Assembly: GCF_000003815.2 (NCBI RefSeq)
Contig: NC_049979.1
Coordinates: 30,386,620 to 30,450,619, forward strand
Reading direction: 5' to 3'
From: Branchiostoma floridae
Taxonomy: Eukaryota; Chordata; Leptocardii; Amphioxiformes; Branchiostomatidae
DNA: 64,000 nt
In this document: positions 46,401 through 59,515 of the stretch, in pieces
How positions within the stretch are numbered: the stretch's first letter is position 1
Layout of the letters: the number at the start of each line of letters is the position of its first letter
Notes under the pieces: generated by a model
Told to the model about the DNA's origin: nothing
The model's input: the letters and a program-made list of their open reading frames with translations, nothing else
The model's database searches: none
Position numbers and translations under genes: made by a program

Positions 46401-49300
46401 TTGTTTTAATTCGTTTCATCTCATAAGCTCGGTGGACTCTAGGGGCACAAGGACTCTGGAGGCATTTACTAATTTAATCGCTTGAAAACACGCCTAGAGC
46501 TAGACGCCAATTATTCTGACTACTTGTCACTGACAGAAGGTCTTCTTTCATACAGTGTTACCTTTACATGCCAGGGGCGCCTGGGGGATTGACCTGTCAT
46601 TTCTGCCATGATTTTTGTACATAGGATATGTTATACCCTGACATAGTCAGCACTGTATACACACACTTTACAGTACTAAGTAAGCTCGATGCAACTTCAT
46701 TGGAACCGTGCTAAAATATGGACATAAAGCAAGGGTTTTGGTGANNNNNNNNNNNNNNNNNNNNNNNNNNNNNNNNNNNNNNNNNNNNNNNNNNNNNNNN
46801 NNNNNNNNNNNNNNNNNNNNNNNNNNNNNNNNNNNNNNNNNNNNCGCCTCAGATCAAAGACGATTCTTAATTATGGATGTAACACCTGTGACACGAAATG
46901 ATCGAGAGACAAGCCCCCTGTGATCCATGCATCGTGAGAAACTCAGTTCGTATAGAAATTTGTGGTAGCGTCCTTCAGCATGCAGAGACTTACATTGTGT
47001 ACTGGACTGTAACGTAACATGGATGTATAAAACGCCACTTTTATCTTTTTCTAAGCATTGAAACAAATACTTCTTTAATTTTTAGAAAGCTGCAAGAGAT
47101 CGACATCATAGATAGCTTACTTTCACGAAGGCTATAACATAGCAGCTTTTAGACTGTCTTGGGGAAAAAAGGCGTATGGAAACAAAATAGGACAAGATAC
47201 GTATCCAACCAAAGTCGAAAATTCATAGCAGATATTGAAGAATTGGAATTGGAAATTGCACTACAAAAAAACGGAATGAGCTGTATGTCTTTCCTTGCAC
47301 CGATTGCCACTAATTTAAACGGTAGTATAGTCAGCTACTTATAACACAAGCGATACTACTGTACTGGTGTTGCCTTCCCACCTTTAGACAAGAACTTCTT
47401 TGGCCAGACAGGGGTACTTATATAAATGTAGTGAAGTAGCAACTACGTATGAGATATTTGAAGAATACCTCACTTTTACTAGCATAAAGCCATAAAAGAA
47501 AAAAAACTAATGGGACTTTAGAATGCAATATTCTCAGTTCAAGAACGCCGTATAGACACAATGTGTTTCTAATTCCGAGGCATTCATTACTTTAGATGAT
47601 AGACATCACTCTTATATTGTATAAATAAATATGTTAGAAACATTTTATACTTTTTTGTTCAATACCTTTTCTAGTTTCTTCCGATAGTAATGTAAAATCC
47701 TATGAGTATGATGTAGACTTCCCTACCCTTCTCACCTAATCGTCTACTACAAGTTAGCTCTTGCATCGTGCATATTCACCGGGACCTTCGTACACGGACT
47801 GCTCTCTCCAAACTGCTTAACGAACATGGCCAACCTAACCTAAGTAGCCTGTTAATGATATATTTAGGTGGATCAGAATAGTCGTAGTAGTGGTTGAGAT
47901 TAACGGTTTCAGCAAGTGGAATGGAAACATCTGCTGTGTAAACAATGTCTCTAAATCAAGTGGAACACACAAAAATGAAGAACAAAGCAAGTCATGGTAA
48001 ACCCATACGTCAGTGATTTTGTTGTGAACGGACGCAATAGGCCAACTATGATCTTATACCATGGAAGTCACTAAAGTAGGAATAGGTGCCACAGGGTAAC
48101 AATTCAACATAAATGACATAAAGTTATTACCATGAAGTATACAGCGGGGGTGGGGATGGGGTCTAAGCTCTCAAGGAAATGAAGTATATTCTAGCGAGGT
48201 CAACACCCATGAAGTCTGTTCATACAAATTGGGGGGGGTGGGGTGCCCAACAGCCGTCAGAACATCTGTAAAAATCAACAAAGGTCAGGACATTTGAAGT
48301 TGTTTGATTAATTCGTATCTGTTTCCGTTTAGGGACATTTGCCATGGCTTATTCCTCATGCACATTCAAAAGTCATATATAAACACAAATAAGAACTACT
48401 TGTCTGCCTCAAGACTCTATTCTAACTTAAGACCACCAAAAAGTGAAATAGTATTGTCCGTACTCTCTCTTATATCTTTTCTATGTAACAGCAGGCTATT
48501 AGACGCACATACAAAACTCACTCGGAATGTTAAGAAACAAAAGACGACCGACCTTTTAAAATGACTGAACACATCTTAATCCAACACTTTATAAATCCGA
48601 CCACATTCATGCCATGATTAAAAAAATCTATTGAATAATGTTGGTGGTTCACCTGTTTAAAATTCATATTCCTATTCATCAACAAACAGAAGATTGTGAA
48701 CAGAATTGCTGGGGGTGTCCTCATTACAATAACGTTTTGTTTTCATCTCACATAGTTTTGGGCAGAGGAATATCATGATAAAAACGACAAAGCAAGTTGG
48801 AAGGTGGCATAGCAAACTTCTGCATCACAGGATGGCAGTGCTAGTGTTGTGTTCACTACAACAGACGAGACGTCTGTCGCCCGCCAGGAGCACTGTTTAT
48901 CCACTTAGTGACGTGACATAGTAGCTATTTATGCAGTAGATATTGAAAATCATGGTATAGCATGTAGTCTAGCATTACTCTGACCTTAGTACTTAGTACC
49001 GAAGAATATTACAATAATACTGCATAACCATAAAAAAGTTTTTTTTTAAATCAAACTGCCACGGCTAGGTGTCAAGGATATAGGGGCGAGACAAAACTTT
49101 TATGCAGGAAACCATCCAAGGACAGTTACATTTCATTTGCGGTCAACTGATGTCTCGGCACAATTCCGTCTCTTGAATATTAGCTCTTTTGTGTAGGTCC
49201 TATGGCCAAGCCACATTGTTTACAGCACGACTGCCGGTTGCAAAGCGAGCCGTGATAGTTTATTGGCTGATTTGGTAGTGTAAACATTACTTTAATAAAG
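43500..49300 (+). repeat. Old duplicated region, long copy
   Basis: Several blocks here recur in the same order in 53200-55700: TATAATAGCACCCGGTG (43517), GTAACGTTTCGTTCGCG-like sequence (about 44962), GACCTATCTGACGAC (about 45002), CGCCTAGAGCTAGACGCC (46490), GGCTATTAGACGCACATA (about 48493) and AACAGACGAG.GTCTGTCGCCC (about 48860). Divergence is heavy between the blocks. No coding frame explains the conserved parts. A 100-N gap is at 46745-46844. Confidence 0.7.
46745..46844. other. Assembly gap (100 N)
   Basis: Run of N of nominal length. Confidence 0.98.
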
Positions 49301-50177
49301 GCCTCTTGACAAGTAAATGTTAACCAACGCATGGATGTTTTATAACAATAAACTTTAGAAAACTTAAATCTCTACTTGAGAAAATTCTCCATTGCGTTAA
49401 GGTTATGCCCATATATGTAAGTCTGACTTGGCGATTCAAGAGTATAAAACTAAAAAAAAGTTAAAAGCTAGGATTAGAAAAATTTCCGCTAGGTCCTGGA
49501 CAAAGCACTAATAAAAAAACTCCCTAATGTGACCATACCAGCAGTTAGGAGGTTGAATTAACCCCCATTATTACATAAATCAATAGAATTCCAAGGCCGT
49601 ATACAGGCTGAAAACAAAGGAAGGTACAGGTTAGCATGAAATATTGTCAAAATGCTAGTGAAAATTTTAGATATTTTTCTCTACTGGTTCTCAGCGGATG
49701 TATGCTTAACTTCCACGCTTATAAGTACATAGGTACTGCATCAGTTAAGAAAATCAGTTTGTTTTTAGTCTTGGTCATGACTCGGTCGCATTTCGACGTC
49801 GATCTGTTGCGTCAGTCAGAGAATGTCATACAAGTGCCTTTTCAATGGGGGGCATGGCGAGTGTAGAACGAGGGACCTCTTGGTTCCACCGAGCAAAAGA
49901 CGNNNNNNNNNNNNNNNNNNNNNNNNNNNNNNNNNNNNNNNNNNNNNNNNNNNNNNNNNNNNNNNNNNNNNNNNNNNNNNNNNNNNNNNNNNNNNNNNNN
50001 NNAGTAACCCTTAGAGTCGAATCAACAGCGAACAAGATTTGAATGACTTTTGTGATGATACAAAGTATGATGTTCTGTGATTAGCTTAGAAGTTGCAATT
50101 TTTCAGGTGCAGAGAATAGTCAAAATATACACCGAAGGATAACAATGCATGTACTTAGTGACAATCGTGTTTTTTTT
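49301..50177. other. No gene seen; assembly gap at 49903-50002
   Basis: AT-rich sequence with a 100-N gap. The frame 49636-49866 (76 residues) has no recognised domain. Confidence 0.5.
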
Positions 50178-50235
50178 GGTTGGTTGGTTGGTTGGTTGGT
50201 TGGTTGGTTGGTTGGTTGGTTGGTTGGTTGGTGGG
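50178..50235 (+). repeat. (TTGG)n microsatellite
   Basis: Fourteen or so perfect TTGG/GGTT units grading into GTGGGTGGGTGAGTGGG. Confidence 0.97.
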
Positions 50236-53199
50236 TGGGTGAGTGGGTTTCTGTCAGAATATATCTATGCTTCTTATGCAGGTTTGATAAAATCTCCCGA
50301 CCTTTCTAATTAGTCAGTACATTAATGTAATTAAAGGTTATAGGCAAGATATCATTTTACTACTGTTTTATTGCTTATTTTTGTTGACGATCGTTTTGTT
50401 ATTTTCCAATCATACAGGGTAGGGTAACATGTAAGCCATAGCCATAGGATAACATGATCAGACATTGCACTATAGCTACAGTAATTCTGGAATAATCTGT
50501 TTTTGTTGAAATTTACGGTGTCCAAAATGTCATTCTTTCCTCTGTGTACATTTTCAATGTTAAATTACAAAGTGCTCATTCTTAAAATATCTTCAAACCT
50601 GCTTCTAGATTTTCTCTGTCTTATGACATAACTTGTTAGAAGATACGATCTCCTAACTTTAAAGTTATCTATAATGAAATGATCACCTTCCTATCACCTG
50701 CCTATCTGCATATGATATTACGTTTAGATATTGCATATTTCTACTTCATATTTGCGCCTCACACGTCTACAAGGTAGCGTTTATTTGTGAACTACATTGT
50801 TTCTTTCTAAGTTCAGTCGTTTGCGGCGGTACATCTAAAATATAGATAAGAGCATGGAAACCGGGAAACGAAATTGTCTGGGTATCTGATCTTGTGATGG
50901 AGACCTAACAGCTTCTCTCGTATCAGCAGATAGAAACGTGCAGGTTATAAAGATCTTATGATCTCGAATCGTTACGGACATTTCTGGTTCGTGAGACATC
51001 AAAGGTAAAAAATATGGATATAGGATATATAAAATATAAAACGTTCTGACGATATTTGGCCCCATTCGAGGGGCAATTCCTGTTCACATGGACATTTCAC
51101 TGCAAAAAACTAACTGGATACAATGGTTTTACGTCCTTGTCTTACACGCCGGGTGGTTGACATGTCATGCCAAGATAGAAAACATTAGAAGAATGAGGCA
51201 CACTGTCGCCATTGTTCCATGTCACACTACAAAGGACCCGTAACCTGTCCGGCAACGTCATTAAGTCGAGTAGTTAATCACCTCCGAAGCAGCCCTGACA
51301 ATCGAGGTCATTTTTCTCTATGCAATTTAATGGGGTACCAGACAGGGGTTTTGTAAACGTTTCTCTTCATTTTACAAACTGCGTTCATTTTCCATGTTTG
51401 CATTCTGGGACAGTTGCGCTACAATCAAGAAGTCTCTAATTGAAATATAACTATATACCCTCGCATACGCTGGACTGTTCGACTAAGTTCTTTTGTCAGG
51501 TTTTAGTATAATAGTTTATGAGTAACATTTGTTAGACACAAACCAAGCACTAGAAAGGGGTCGTCACTCACCCTGCGGCAGGACCAGTTATCGGTAAACA
51601 CGAGCGGGTTCGCCGAGGGAAGTTAACGCGCGTATACAGTGCACAAAGCTGACTGAAACATTCAAGGGGTGCGAGCAAGAAGTTATCATCTGAGGCCACA
51701 TGAGGCCTTTAACGTTTGCCGTAAATGGCTAGAATATACAGGCTATTATATACGAGTTTTGACCTAAGTTTTTACTGATCAACGATGTGTTACAGGGTTC
51801 AGAAAAATGCAGGAAAGCAGATTATATCTTTATATACACACAGACAGTAAAATGGCCTTTTTTCCTCAATACAGGAAAGCTGAATACCACTATTCCTCCT
51901 TCATCCAACGTATCAAGTTTATCTTATGTTAGTGACATTTTCATCTTGTCAACCAGTCAACGCAATTAATATTATCGGTCTTAACTGCAACAAGTGAAAA
52001 CTAACAGTAAACTTAAAAAGTAAAAAAAAGGTAAAAAAAAATATTGTTTTTAAATGGAAAGGGACTATCGTTATAAACTGTAAGTTTTGTTTACTTGACA
52101 AAGACATAGGAGTGGTATCCTCGTATTTAGGCGTGGTACTGACAGCGTGGTGTAAGTTTAACACAGTCATTAAGACCCTGCAAAAGAAGAAGGCCCTAAG
52201 AGCACTATGCAGCATTAGGACAACTTTTGGAGGAAACAATTATTCAGTATGACTGCGGAGTAAGATATTTGACACATGTATTGTACCAATATGATTGCAT
52301 GGTACAGAAGTGTCGGGCAATGCTAGTTTAAATGATAATTCCAACAGCTGGAGGAAACGCATCTGAAGTGTTGTTAAGTGAAAGTTAAGGGGTAATATGA
52401 AATGCCAGTAACCTCGTTACTGAGGAGATTCCCTCTGTGGATCGAGGCTAACAGCAGACTACTTTCTTATTGTAAATTAAATAGAGAAGCAACGACAAAT
52501 AACCTACAGTATGATGCGTTTCTTGAACAACATGACCTAAACGAACGTAATATACCTTGCTGGCTGTCTAATGTAAGTAAGATTTTGGCAGAGTCAGGCT
52601 ATACATGCATATTGTTAACCACGGTCCTAATACTTAATCAGTTCAGTTTAGTCTTTGCTTCAGCGGTGTTGAGGCAACGACTTAAGCACATTTTCCTTGA
52701 GATCTTCTACTAAGGACTAAACTCCTACGGTATATTTTGTTTCTGATCTCCAATTACATAGTTTTAGCAAATACAGAAAGAAAAGAAGGAAAAAAATCAC
52801 AATAGAAAAGTAGAGCTGACGTTTCCTGCACCGACTAAAGACGTGTTTTGTCACTATTTATTATCTATTTACCTATTATTATCTGAAAGTCCAGAACATA
52901 ATGGCTGATGTTATAAGAGATTGCAAACTTTTTAATAGATCTAGAAACAGATTTATCAACATTGACTTTATTTGGATCCACAATTAGCCACAGGGAGGGT
53001 AGCTAACAGGATTGTAAAAATACTAGAAGTAACATAAACTCTCATGATTCCATTTGATACCATAATGCCGTCACACAAGAAAAAAACACGCGCTTTTAAT
53101 AAATGTACAAATGCTGCATCAGTAATTATAATGTGTATACAGTTTAGATAATTCGCTGTTCAGTACAATGTTAAGAAGGCCCTTATAACAATGTTTTAT
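50236..53199. other. No gene seen
   Basis: Nearly 3 kb of AT-rich sequence. The longest frames (96 residues minus at 51949-52239, 103 residues plus at 52402-52713) lack recognisable domains and flanking splice logic, so I do not call them. Confidence 0.45.
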
Positions 53200-55700
53200 T
53201 TGGAGTTATAATAGCACCAGGTGGAATTTTTAGGGTTGATTTACACCAATATAATATCACATGAAAGAGAAACTACAAAACTGGACCAGATATGGGATTC
53301 GATAACCGTCTTAAAGTTCTAACGATTGGTACATGGTTCTATTTGAAAAACAAAAGTAGGAAAAGACACCTCAGTTCAGCCAATCATAACACAGAGTTTA
53401 ACGTAATCCAAACAAAAGTGAACAAATCCTATCCTTGATTTGTCTACATCCTGACTTCTAACTAAATATCATTTCTTCAAGTTTTTGGTTCTTAACCTTT
53501 GGATAAAGATGTACACAAAACGTAAAAATACCTATTCGACTGTAACGTTTCGTTCGCGAGCAAGTTGACGACCCCGCCATAGAAAACATGACCTATCTGA
53601 CGACAAGCATACTGTGATCATAATTCTTTTTGCCTTCTAAACGGAACATTTTTCTCTACAGTACTGGGCCTGACTTTTTTGTTAAAGATATGGCTATAGT
53701 TTTATCTGAACATGTCAGTTAAATGATGTACAGGTCATTTCAGAAGAATAAACAGATAAATGAAGAAGGCTTATTTTCCATTTTCTGTCATTTACCTTCA
53801 ATATTGGGTCTACAATTGTTTTTATTTGTCATTCAAGTTTATACGACATGATCTGTCTACCAAAGGTTACAACATTTATTAAAGCTTAAAATTATTTTTA
53901 AAAATACCTTATTATTAATCTCAAAAGGTAATGAAATATATAAAAAAAGGCATTTGATTGTATGATTTAAGAGTTGAATTAGCGTCCCGTACACGAAAAT
54001 GGTTGATTTTGCTGGTCACACTTACTTCATGCTCGCATTCTGGTAGGTAAATAGAAACACATAAACTATAGAACGCCCATGTTTAGGAACCAAAACAATG
54101 CTGACCTTCTGTCAGGTGATTGGTGACCTGGTGAGTCTGGTCGGCTACTTTTGGAATCCAAATGAAATACGCGAAGTACAGGTAGAGTCCTTGTGTCTCT
54201 AAAGTAATGAAAAGTTTGTCGGCAAAGCGTTACCAGTTATAAGAAGAACACAGTTTGCACAACACGCCAGCTGCAAAACTGAGGGTTCTACACCACAAAG
54301 TCCCAATTAAAAACACACATCACGCCTGAAGCTAGACGCCCATATATCTTTAAATCTGTCACATAAGGTCGTCGGTAACAACTGACAACCGTACGATAAC
54401 ATGCCAGGTGTACCTGGTGACCAGGTCCGATCCGTTGGACCATAACATCTATTCGTCAGCTTTGTGATACGATGCCTGACCTGAACTGAATTTGTCATTG
54501 TCACACAGAAGTATATGCATTCATTTTATTTCATTTCCTTCGTTGATTCGACAGATATACACATAATGGTAGCCTGGATGGTGATAGAATTTAGAACAGA
54601 CACATAACCTACTCGGCCCGCATATGTTAATTAAAACAATATATATGAAAAACAGTATACAACATCCTTGACATTGAGTACACATCATTACAGGCTAAGT
54701 GTCTATAGTCTTGTTTTACAAATTGATTATCAAAAGCTATATATAAATGTTTACATTCCCCCTTCGTCATTCACCATACGACCACACACAATGCCAAGAG
54801 GATTGGTTACATATGAAAATAAGGGTTATTTTCGTTACTTACTCTAATATCTTTTCCGTGTAATGGCAGGCTATTAGAAACATATAGAAAAACATACCCC
54901 GAATGATAAGAAACAAAAGAAGACGACAAACCTTAAAAAAGCCAAATAGCTGAAATGCTTGGTAAATCCGACCACATTCACGTAATTATGTGGAAAAAAA
55001 CGCATTATATACTTCATATAGTTTACCTGTTTAATATTGACATTACTGTTTACCAGCTAAAAGAAGATTGCGAACAGGATTGTTAGGGTGACCTCATTGC
55101 AGTAACATTTTGCACATAGTCTCGGGCAGAGGGATTTCATGATGAAAACAACAGAGTAAGATGTAAGGCGGCGTAGTAGCTTAAGTACTTCTTCACAATA
55201 GGGCAGTGCTGGTGTTGTGTTCACTACAACAGACGAGTCTGTCGCCCAGCAGGAGCACTGTTTAGTGTTTACACATTTGGTGACGCAGTAGTCTTTTATG
55301 CAGAGGAAAGAAAAGCAATATCACATTAGAAAAGCGGTGACAATCATAGTGGTGCATGTGGTACTGGTCTAAGTTTTCTCAGACCTTACTATTTAGTACC
55401 GGAGACTAAGAAGTTTTTAATAGTACTACGTAACCATAAATTTAAAAAAAGGTGCCACGGCTACGTGTCAACACTATGGGGACTCGACAAAACTATCTAA
55501 GGACATTTACTTTTCATTTGTTGTGAAACTGGTATGTGTTATCCGTTGTTTCCGTACAATTCCGTCCCTTGAATTGTTTCTTTTGTGTATGTTTCATGGG
55601 TAAGCACGGCTGACGGTTGCATAGCAGACAGTGATAGTTTATTGTGTGTTTTAGTAGTGTACCCATGATCTTTAAGGTCTCTTAACATGTAAATGTTAGC
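53200..55700 (+). repeat. Old duplicated region, short copy
   Basis: Collinear with 43500-49300 but compacted: TATAATAGCACCAGGTGG (53210), GTAACGTTTCGTTCGCG (about 53541), GACCTATCTGACGACAAG (about 53590), CACGCCTGAAGCTAGACGCC (54321), GGCAGGCTATTAGAAAC (54864) and ACAGACGAGTCTGTCGCCC (55230). Non-coding. Confidence 0.7.
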
Positions 55701-56402
55701 CAACTCATTGTTTTCATGCTAGACTCTTTTACCTGCGCTTTCATTGCAGATCATTTATACAGTTATCCAGATACAAACTGTAATTGTAGTGACAGGCATA
55801 CAAACAACACTGTGCAACATAACTGTGTGAGTTCGTATACGGCTTTTTTGAGAAAAGTGAAAAGGCATATAAACAATAGATATAATGACAACAAAGGTCC
55901 AGATGTTCACTTGTAACACTACATGTTATAGTAATTATCCTTTAGTATTCCATGTAATACAACCGAATTGCTGCATTTAGCATGGGCAGGAACATGAGAA
56001 TAAAGATCATCAATATGATAGATAACTGTGACAGTGACCCAGAGATGTAACGTTACCGGGTGAAGATGAAAATTATAAATGATAAAAATTAAGAAAATCT
56101 TCAAAAACTAAACTAATGATGTGAACTCTTTACTACAACAGCTGTTTCCTTGTCACGAAATTAGAGCAATCAGTCCTAAGAATAAACACTTCATAGACTG
56201 CCTCTGTGCATTTTAATGGATTTTTAGGGCCTGAAGTTTTAACACCAGTAGTATGGTTAGGCAGCGTTTAGCCAAAAGTCTATCTGGCCTAACGATTGGT
56301 AGCAATTGGTTTGTTATTCAAACGTTATTTTCCACACAGAAGTCACCGATACACCATACAAAATTGTTCAATGCTATGAAGTTGGAGATATTATTTTATT
56401 AA
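55701..56402. other. No gene seen
   Basis: AT-rich spacer between the old duplication and the recent tandem duplication. Confidence 0.45.
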
Positions 56403-57004
56403 TTCGGGCAGTCGGAATTTCTTTCCTTCCCGATTGCACTTATCAAATGTCCTAGTATTGCAGTGTACTGTTGTTAATTATATTTAATGTGAAAGTTCCC
56501 ATCAAAATCATGTATCTACCCAAATACGCCACCGTATCTGTCAGGATTTGAGGAAACTCGTATCCGAGAGAAATACGGCACCGTAATCGGTCCGATTTGC
56601 GGTGCATCGTCGTATTCGAGTAAAGATCATGGATTTGTCCGCATTCGCTCGGAAACGTTCCGTGTTTGGCATGTCGCCCGATTTCGGATCCGTCGTATTT
56701 ATCAGGATTCGAAGTCATTTTCGTGCAGTGAACCAACTAACAACATCCCTGCATACATTAAGTGTAATTGCTGTCAGAGCCAGTCTATTCAAAATCACTC
56801 AACTGTAATGTATTGGGGCCCAGCTCAGGGTTTGAAAACTCCCCACCGAACAGAGTCCCTGTATGAACTGTTATGTATTGGGGCCCAGGTCAGGGCTTTA
56901 AAACTGAGGCCCCCACCGAACAGAGTCCCTGTATGATCGTGACCAACGATACATTGTTTTTAACTAATATTAACAACTACTTCTAGCCGTCTTATGAGGA
57001 GTAA

Positions 57005-57008
57005 TGTG

Positions 57009-57039
<31 letters not shown>

Positions 57040-57062
57040 TGGTGTGTGTGTGTGTGTGTGTG
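57005..57062 (+). repeat. (TG)n microsatellite in copy 1
   Basis: TG dinucleotides broken by TTTG and TTGG steps. Confidence 0.97.
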
Positions 57063-57258
57063 GTTGTTTGTCTCACAACCCTTCACGAGCCAAGTATTAG
57101 ATAAACAACATCCATCCCAACATAGATTTTGTGCAATTTCTGTCAGAGCCATTTTAATTCCATTCTACTGTACTGTATTGGTTGGGGCCCAAGTCCTCCT
57201 TTGAAAATACCCCACTAGATAAGGGCCCCCGTCCTGTATGGTTGTTACCAAGAGTATA

Positions 57259-57415
57259 CTGTAAATGCAGAAATTTTCGTGGAAGTTTTATTTTTGCCCC
57301 TTTTGCGGGGACCACTTCATAGCCACCTTAAAACTACCGCAAACATTTTTCAACAATAGTATGTGACTACAGTCTATGGCGCTACAGCGAATTAATTAGA
57401 CAAATTATAAGTCAA
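57259..57415 (+). mobile_element. Truncated CTGTAAATGCAG MITE (copy 1)
   Basis: Starts after TA with CTGTAAATGCAGAAATTTTCG. Words GGGGACCACTTCATAG, CTACCGCAAAC and CAGTCTATGGCGCTACAGCG align with 14303-14519. The right terminus is missing. Repeated at 59359 in the second duplicate. Confidence 0.8.
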
Positions 57416-57888
57416 AACGCATAGCACGGTTACATTTGTCAAAAACTAATCTGGGCATCTATTGATTGACTACATATGACTTATATTTCCAACTTGAACA
57501 GGATATTGATCAATCAGATGTATGGTTAACTGAATGCACGCTACTGATTCTAGCTCACTATATACACAGAATGTAAGACCTTTGGGATACACTGAATACC
57601 TGTGACATTTTCCTAGCCCAATCTTCTACAAAAGCAAGATCATCAGTTATATACCACTCAGCTGTTTGTATTTTCGTATCTTCAACCCGACATGAATTCC
57701 TGTTGTCCATTGGCCAGTATGAAGAAGCTGCAAGTTATAACGTTTCTCACAGCAGAGGTGGGCAGGTACGTTTGAGGCTTTAAACTATTAAATGTCATGA
57801 TATGCCAGTAACAAAATACGAACCTAGTTTTGTCAGAAACTGAAACTTCGTAATATAATTTGTACTTACCAAAGGACGGTCCCACTTA

Positions 57889-58484
57889 ATGTCGAATCGA
57901 CTTCACTGCCAGTTGTACAATGATGGAGGGGGGGATGCTTGGGGGGCGACGAAGATTATATTGACGAAGAAGCAACGTAACTATTCCTCGCCTTCGAGTT
58001 TACACCACATTCCCTTCGAATCATAAACCACTCCAAATCACTATTGTAGACACCGGTGATGCTATGTACAGCTCAGAGAGCGATGAAACGACTTTCATAT
58101 CTGTGCCGCACCCTGAACCAACAACTGTTTCTGCCGCCCACTTAGCACGCTGTATCTTGTTGGTAATTAAGGACTGCGGGTTTCGGATTCGCGTCATATT
58201 CGTCGAAAACGTCCCCTTGTGGCCAGTATCATTTTTATAATCTGCAAATCTGCGACATTCCGATTGTCGGATTTTGTACGGATCTGTCAAAGTGTCCACT
58301 GGAGCGGTGCTCTGTGGGTAATTCGGAAATCCGTGAATCCCGGTTTTCGTATTTCTACGGATTCTGTGGAGGTAGTAATCCGATNNNNNNNNNNNNNNNN
58401 NNNNNNNNNNNNNNNNNNNNNNNNNNNNNNNNNNNNNNNNNNNNNNNNNNNNNNNNNNNNNNNNNNNNNNNNNNNNNNNNNNNN
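57889..58484. other. Sequence between duplicates, CGGATTCG-rich, with assembly gap 58385-58484
   Basis: Words such as TTCGGATTCG and CGTATTTCTACGGATTC recur, as in the start of each duplicate, so this may belong to one repeated element. The large frames spanning the N run (58021-58530, 58314-58898) are artefacts. Confidence 0.6.
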
Positions 58485-59095
58485 CCGGCAGTCGGATTTT
58501 ATTCGTCTTTTCTGCGCTTCCTGATTGCACTTACAAGAGTCTTAGTAGTGCGGTGTACTGTTGGTAATTATATTCAATGTGAACATTCTCATCAAAATCA
58601 CGGATTTACCAAAATACGCCGCCGTATCAGTCAGGATTCGAGAAAGCTCGTATTCGAGAGGTATACGGCACCGGAATCGGTCCGATTGGCGGTGCATCGT
58701 CGTATTCGAGTAAAGATCATGGATTTGTCCGGATTCGCTTGGAAACGTTCCGTGTTTGGCATGTCGCCCGATTTCGGATCCGTCGTATTTATCAGGATTC
58801 GAAGTCATTTTCGTGCAGTGAACCAACTAACAACATCCCTGCATACATTAAGTGTAATTGCTGTCAGAGCCAGTCTATTCAAAATCACTCAACTGTAATG
58901 TATTGGGGCCCAGCTCAGGGTTTGAAAACTCCCCACCGAACAGAGTCCCTGTATGAACTGTTATGTATTGGGGCCCAGGTCAGGGCTTTAAAACTGAGGC
59001 CCCCACCGAACAGAGTCCCTGTATGATCGTGACCAACGATACATTGTTTTTAACTAATATTAACAACTACTTCTAGCCGTCTTATGAGGAGTAAT

Positions 59096-59114
59096 GTGTG
59101 TGTGTGTGTGTATT

Positions 59115-59166
<52 letters not shown>
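59096..59166 (+). repeat. (TG)n microsatellite in copy 2
   Basis: Longer counterpart of 57005-57062. Confidence 0.97.
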
Positions 59167-59170
<4 letters not shown>

Positions 59171-59358
59171 TCTCACAACCCATCACGAGCCAAGTATTAG
59201 ATAAACAACATCCATCCCAACATAGATTTTGTGCAATTTCTGTCAGAGCCATTTTAATTCCATTCTACTGTACTGTATTGGTTGGGGCCCAAGTCCTCCT
59301 TTGAAAATACCCCACTAGATAAGGGCCCCCGTCCTGTATGGTTGTTACCAAGAGTATA

Positions 59359-59515
59359 CTGTAAATGCAGAAATTTTCGTGGAAGTTTTATTTTTGCCCC
59401 TTTTGCGGGGACCACTTCATAGCCACCTTAAAACTACCGCAAACATTTTTCAACAATAGTATGTGACTACAGTCTATGGCGCTACAGCGAATTAATTAGA
59501 CAAATTAGAAGTCAA
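59359..59515 (+). mobile_element. Truncated CTGTAAATGCAG MITE (copy 2)
   Basis: Duplicate of the fragment at 57259; truncated at the same place, so truncation preceded the duplication. Confidence 0.8.

Larger units (their letters stand above)
56403..57888 (+). repeat. ~2.1-kb tandem duplication, copy 1
   Basis: Nearly identical to 58485-59970 from a CGGATTCG-rich part (CGTCGTATTTATCAGGATTCG) through a TG microsatellite and a truncated MITE to TCCCACTTA. The offset is about 2090 bp. The sequence between copies (57889-58484) includes further CGGATTCG words and a gap. The intact CCCACTTAATGTCG at the right edge is the empty site for the LINE in copy 2. Confidence 0.92.

Noticed and set aside
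51949-52713. 96- and 103-residue frames near 52 kb as candidate genes
   Set aside because: Unremarkable length in AT-rich DNA, no recognisable domain, no neighbouring exons with matching phase.
58021-58898. 169- and 194-residue frames around 58.4 kb
   Set aside because: Both run through 100 N; the real sequence is unknown and the flanks are a repeated CGGATTCG-rich element.
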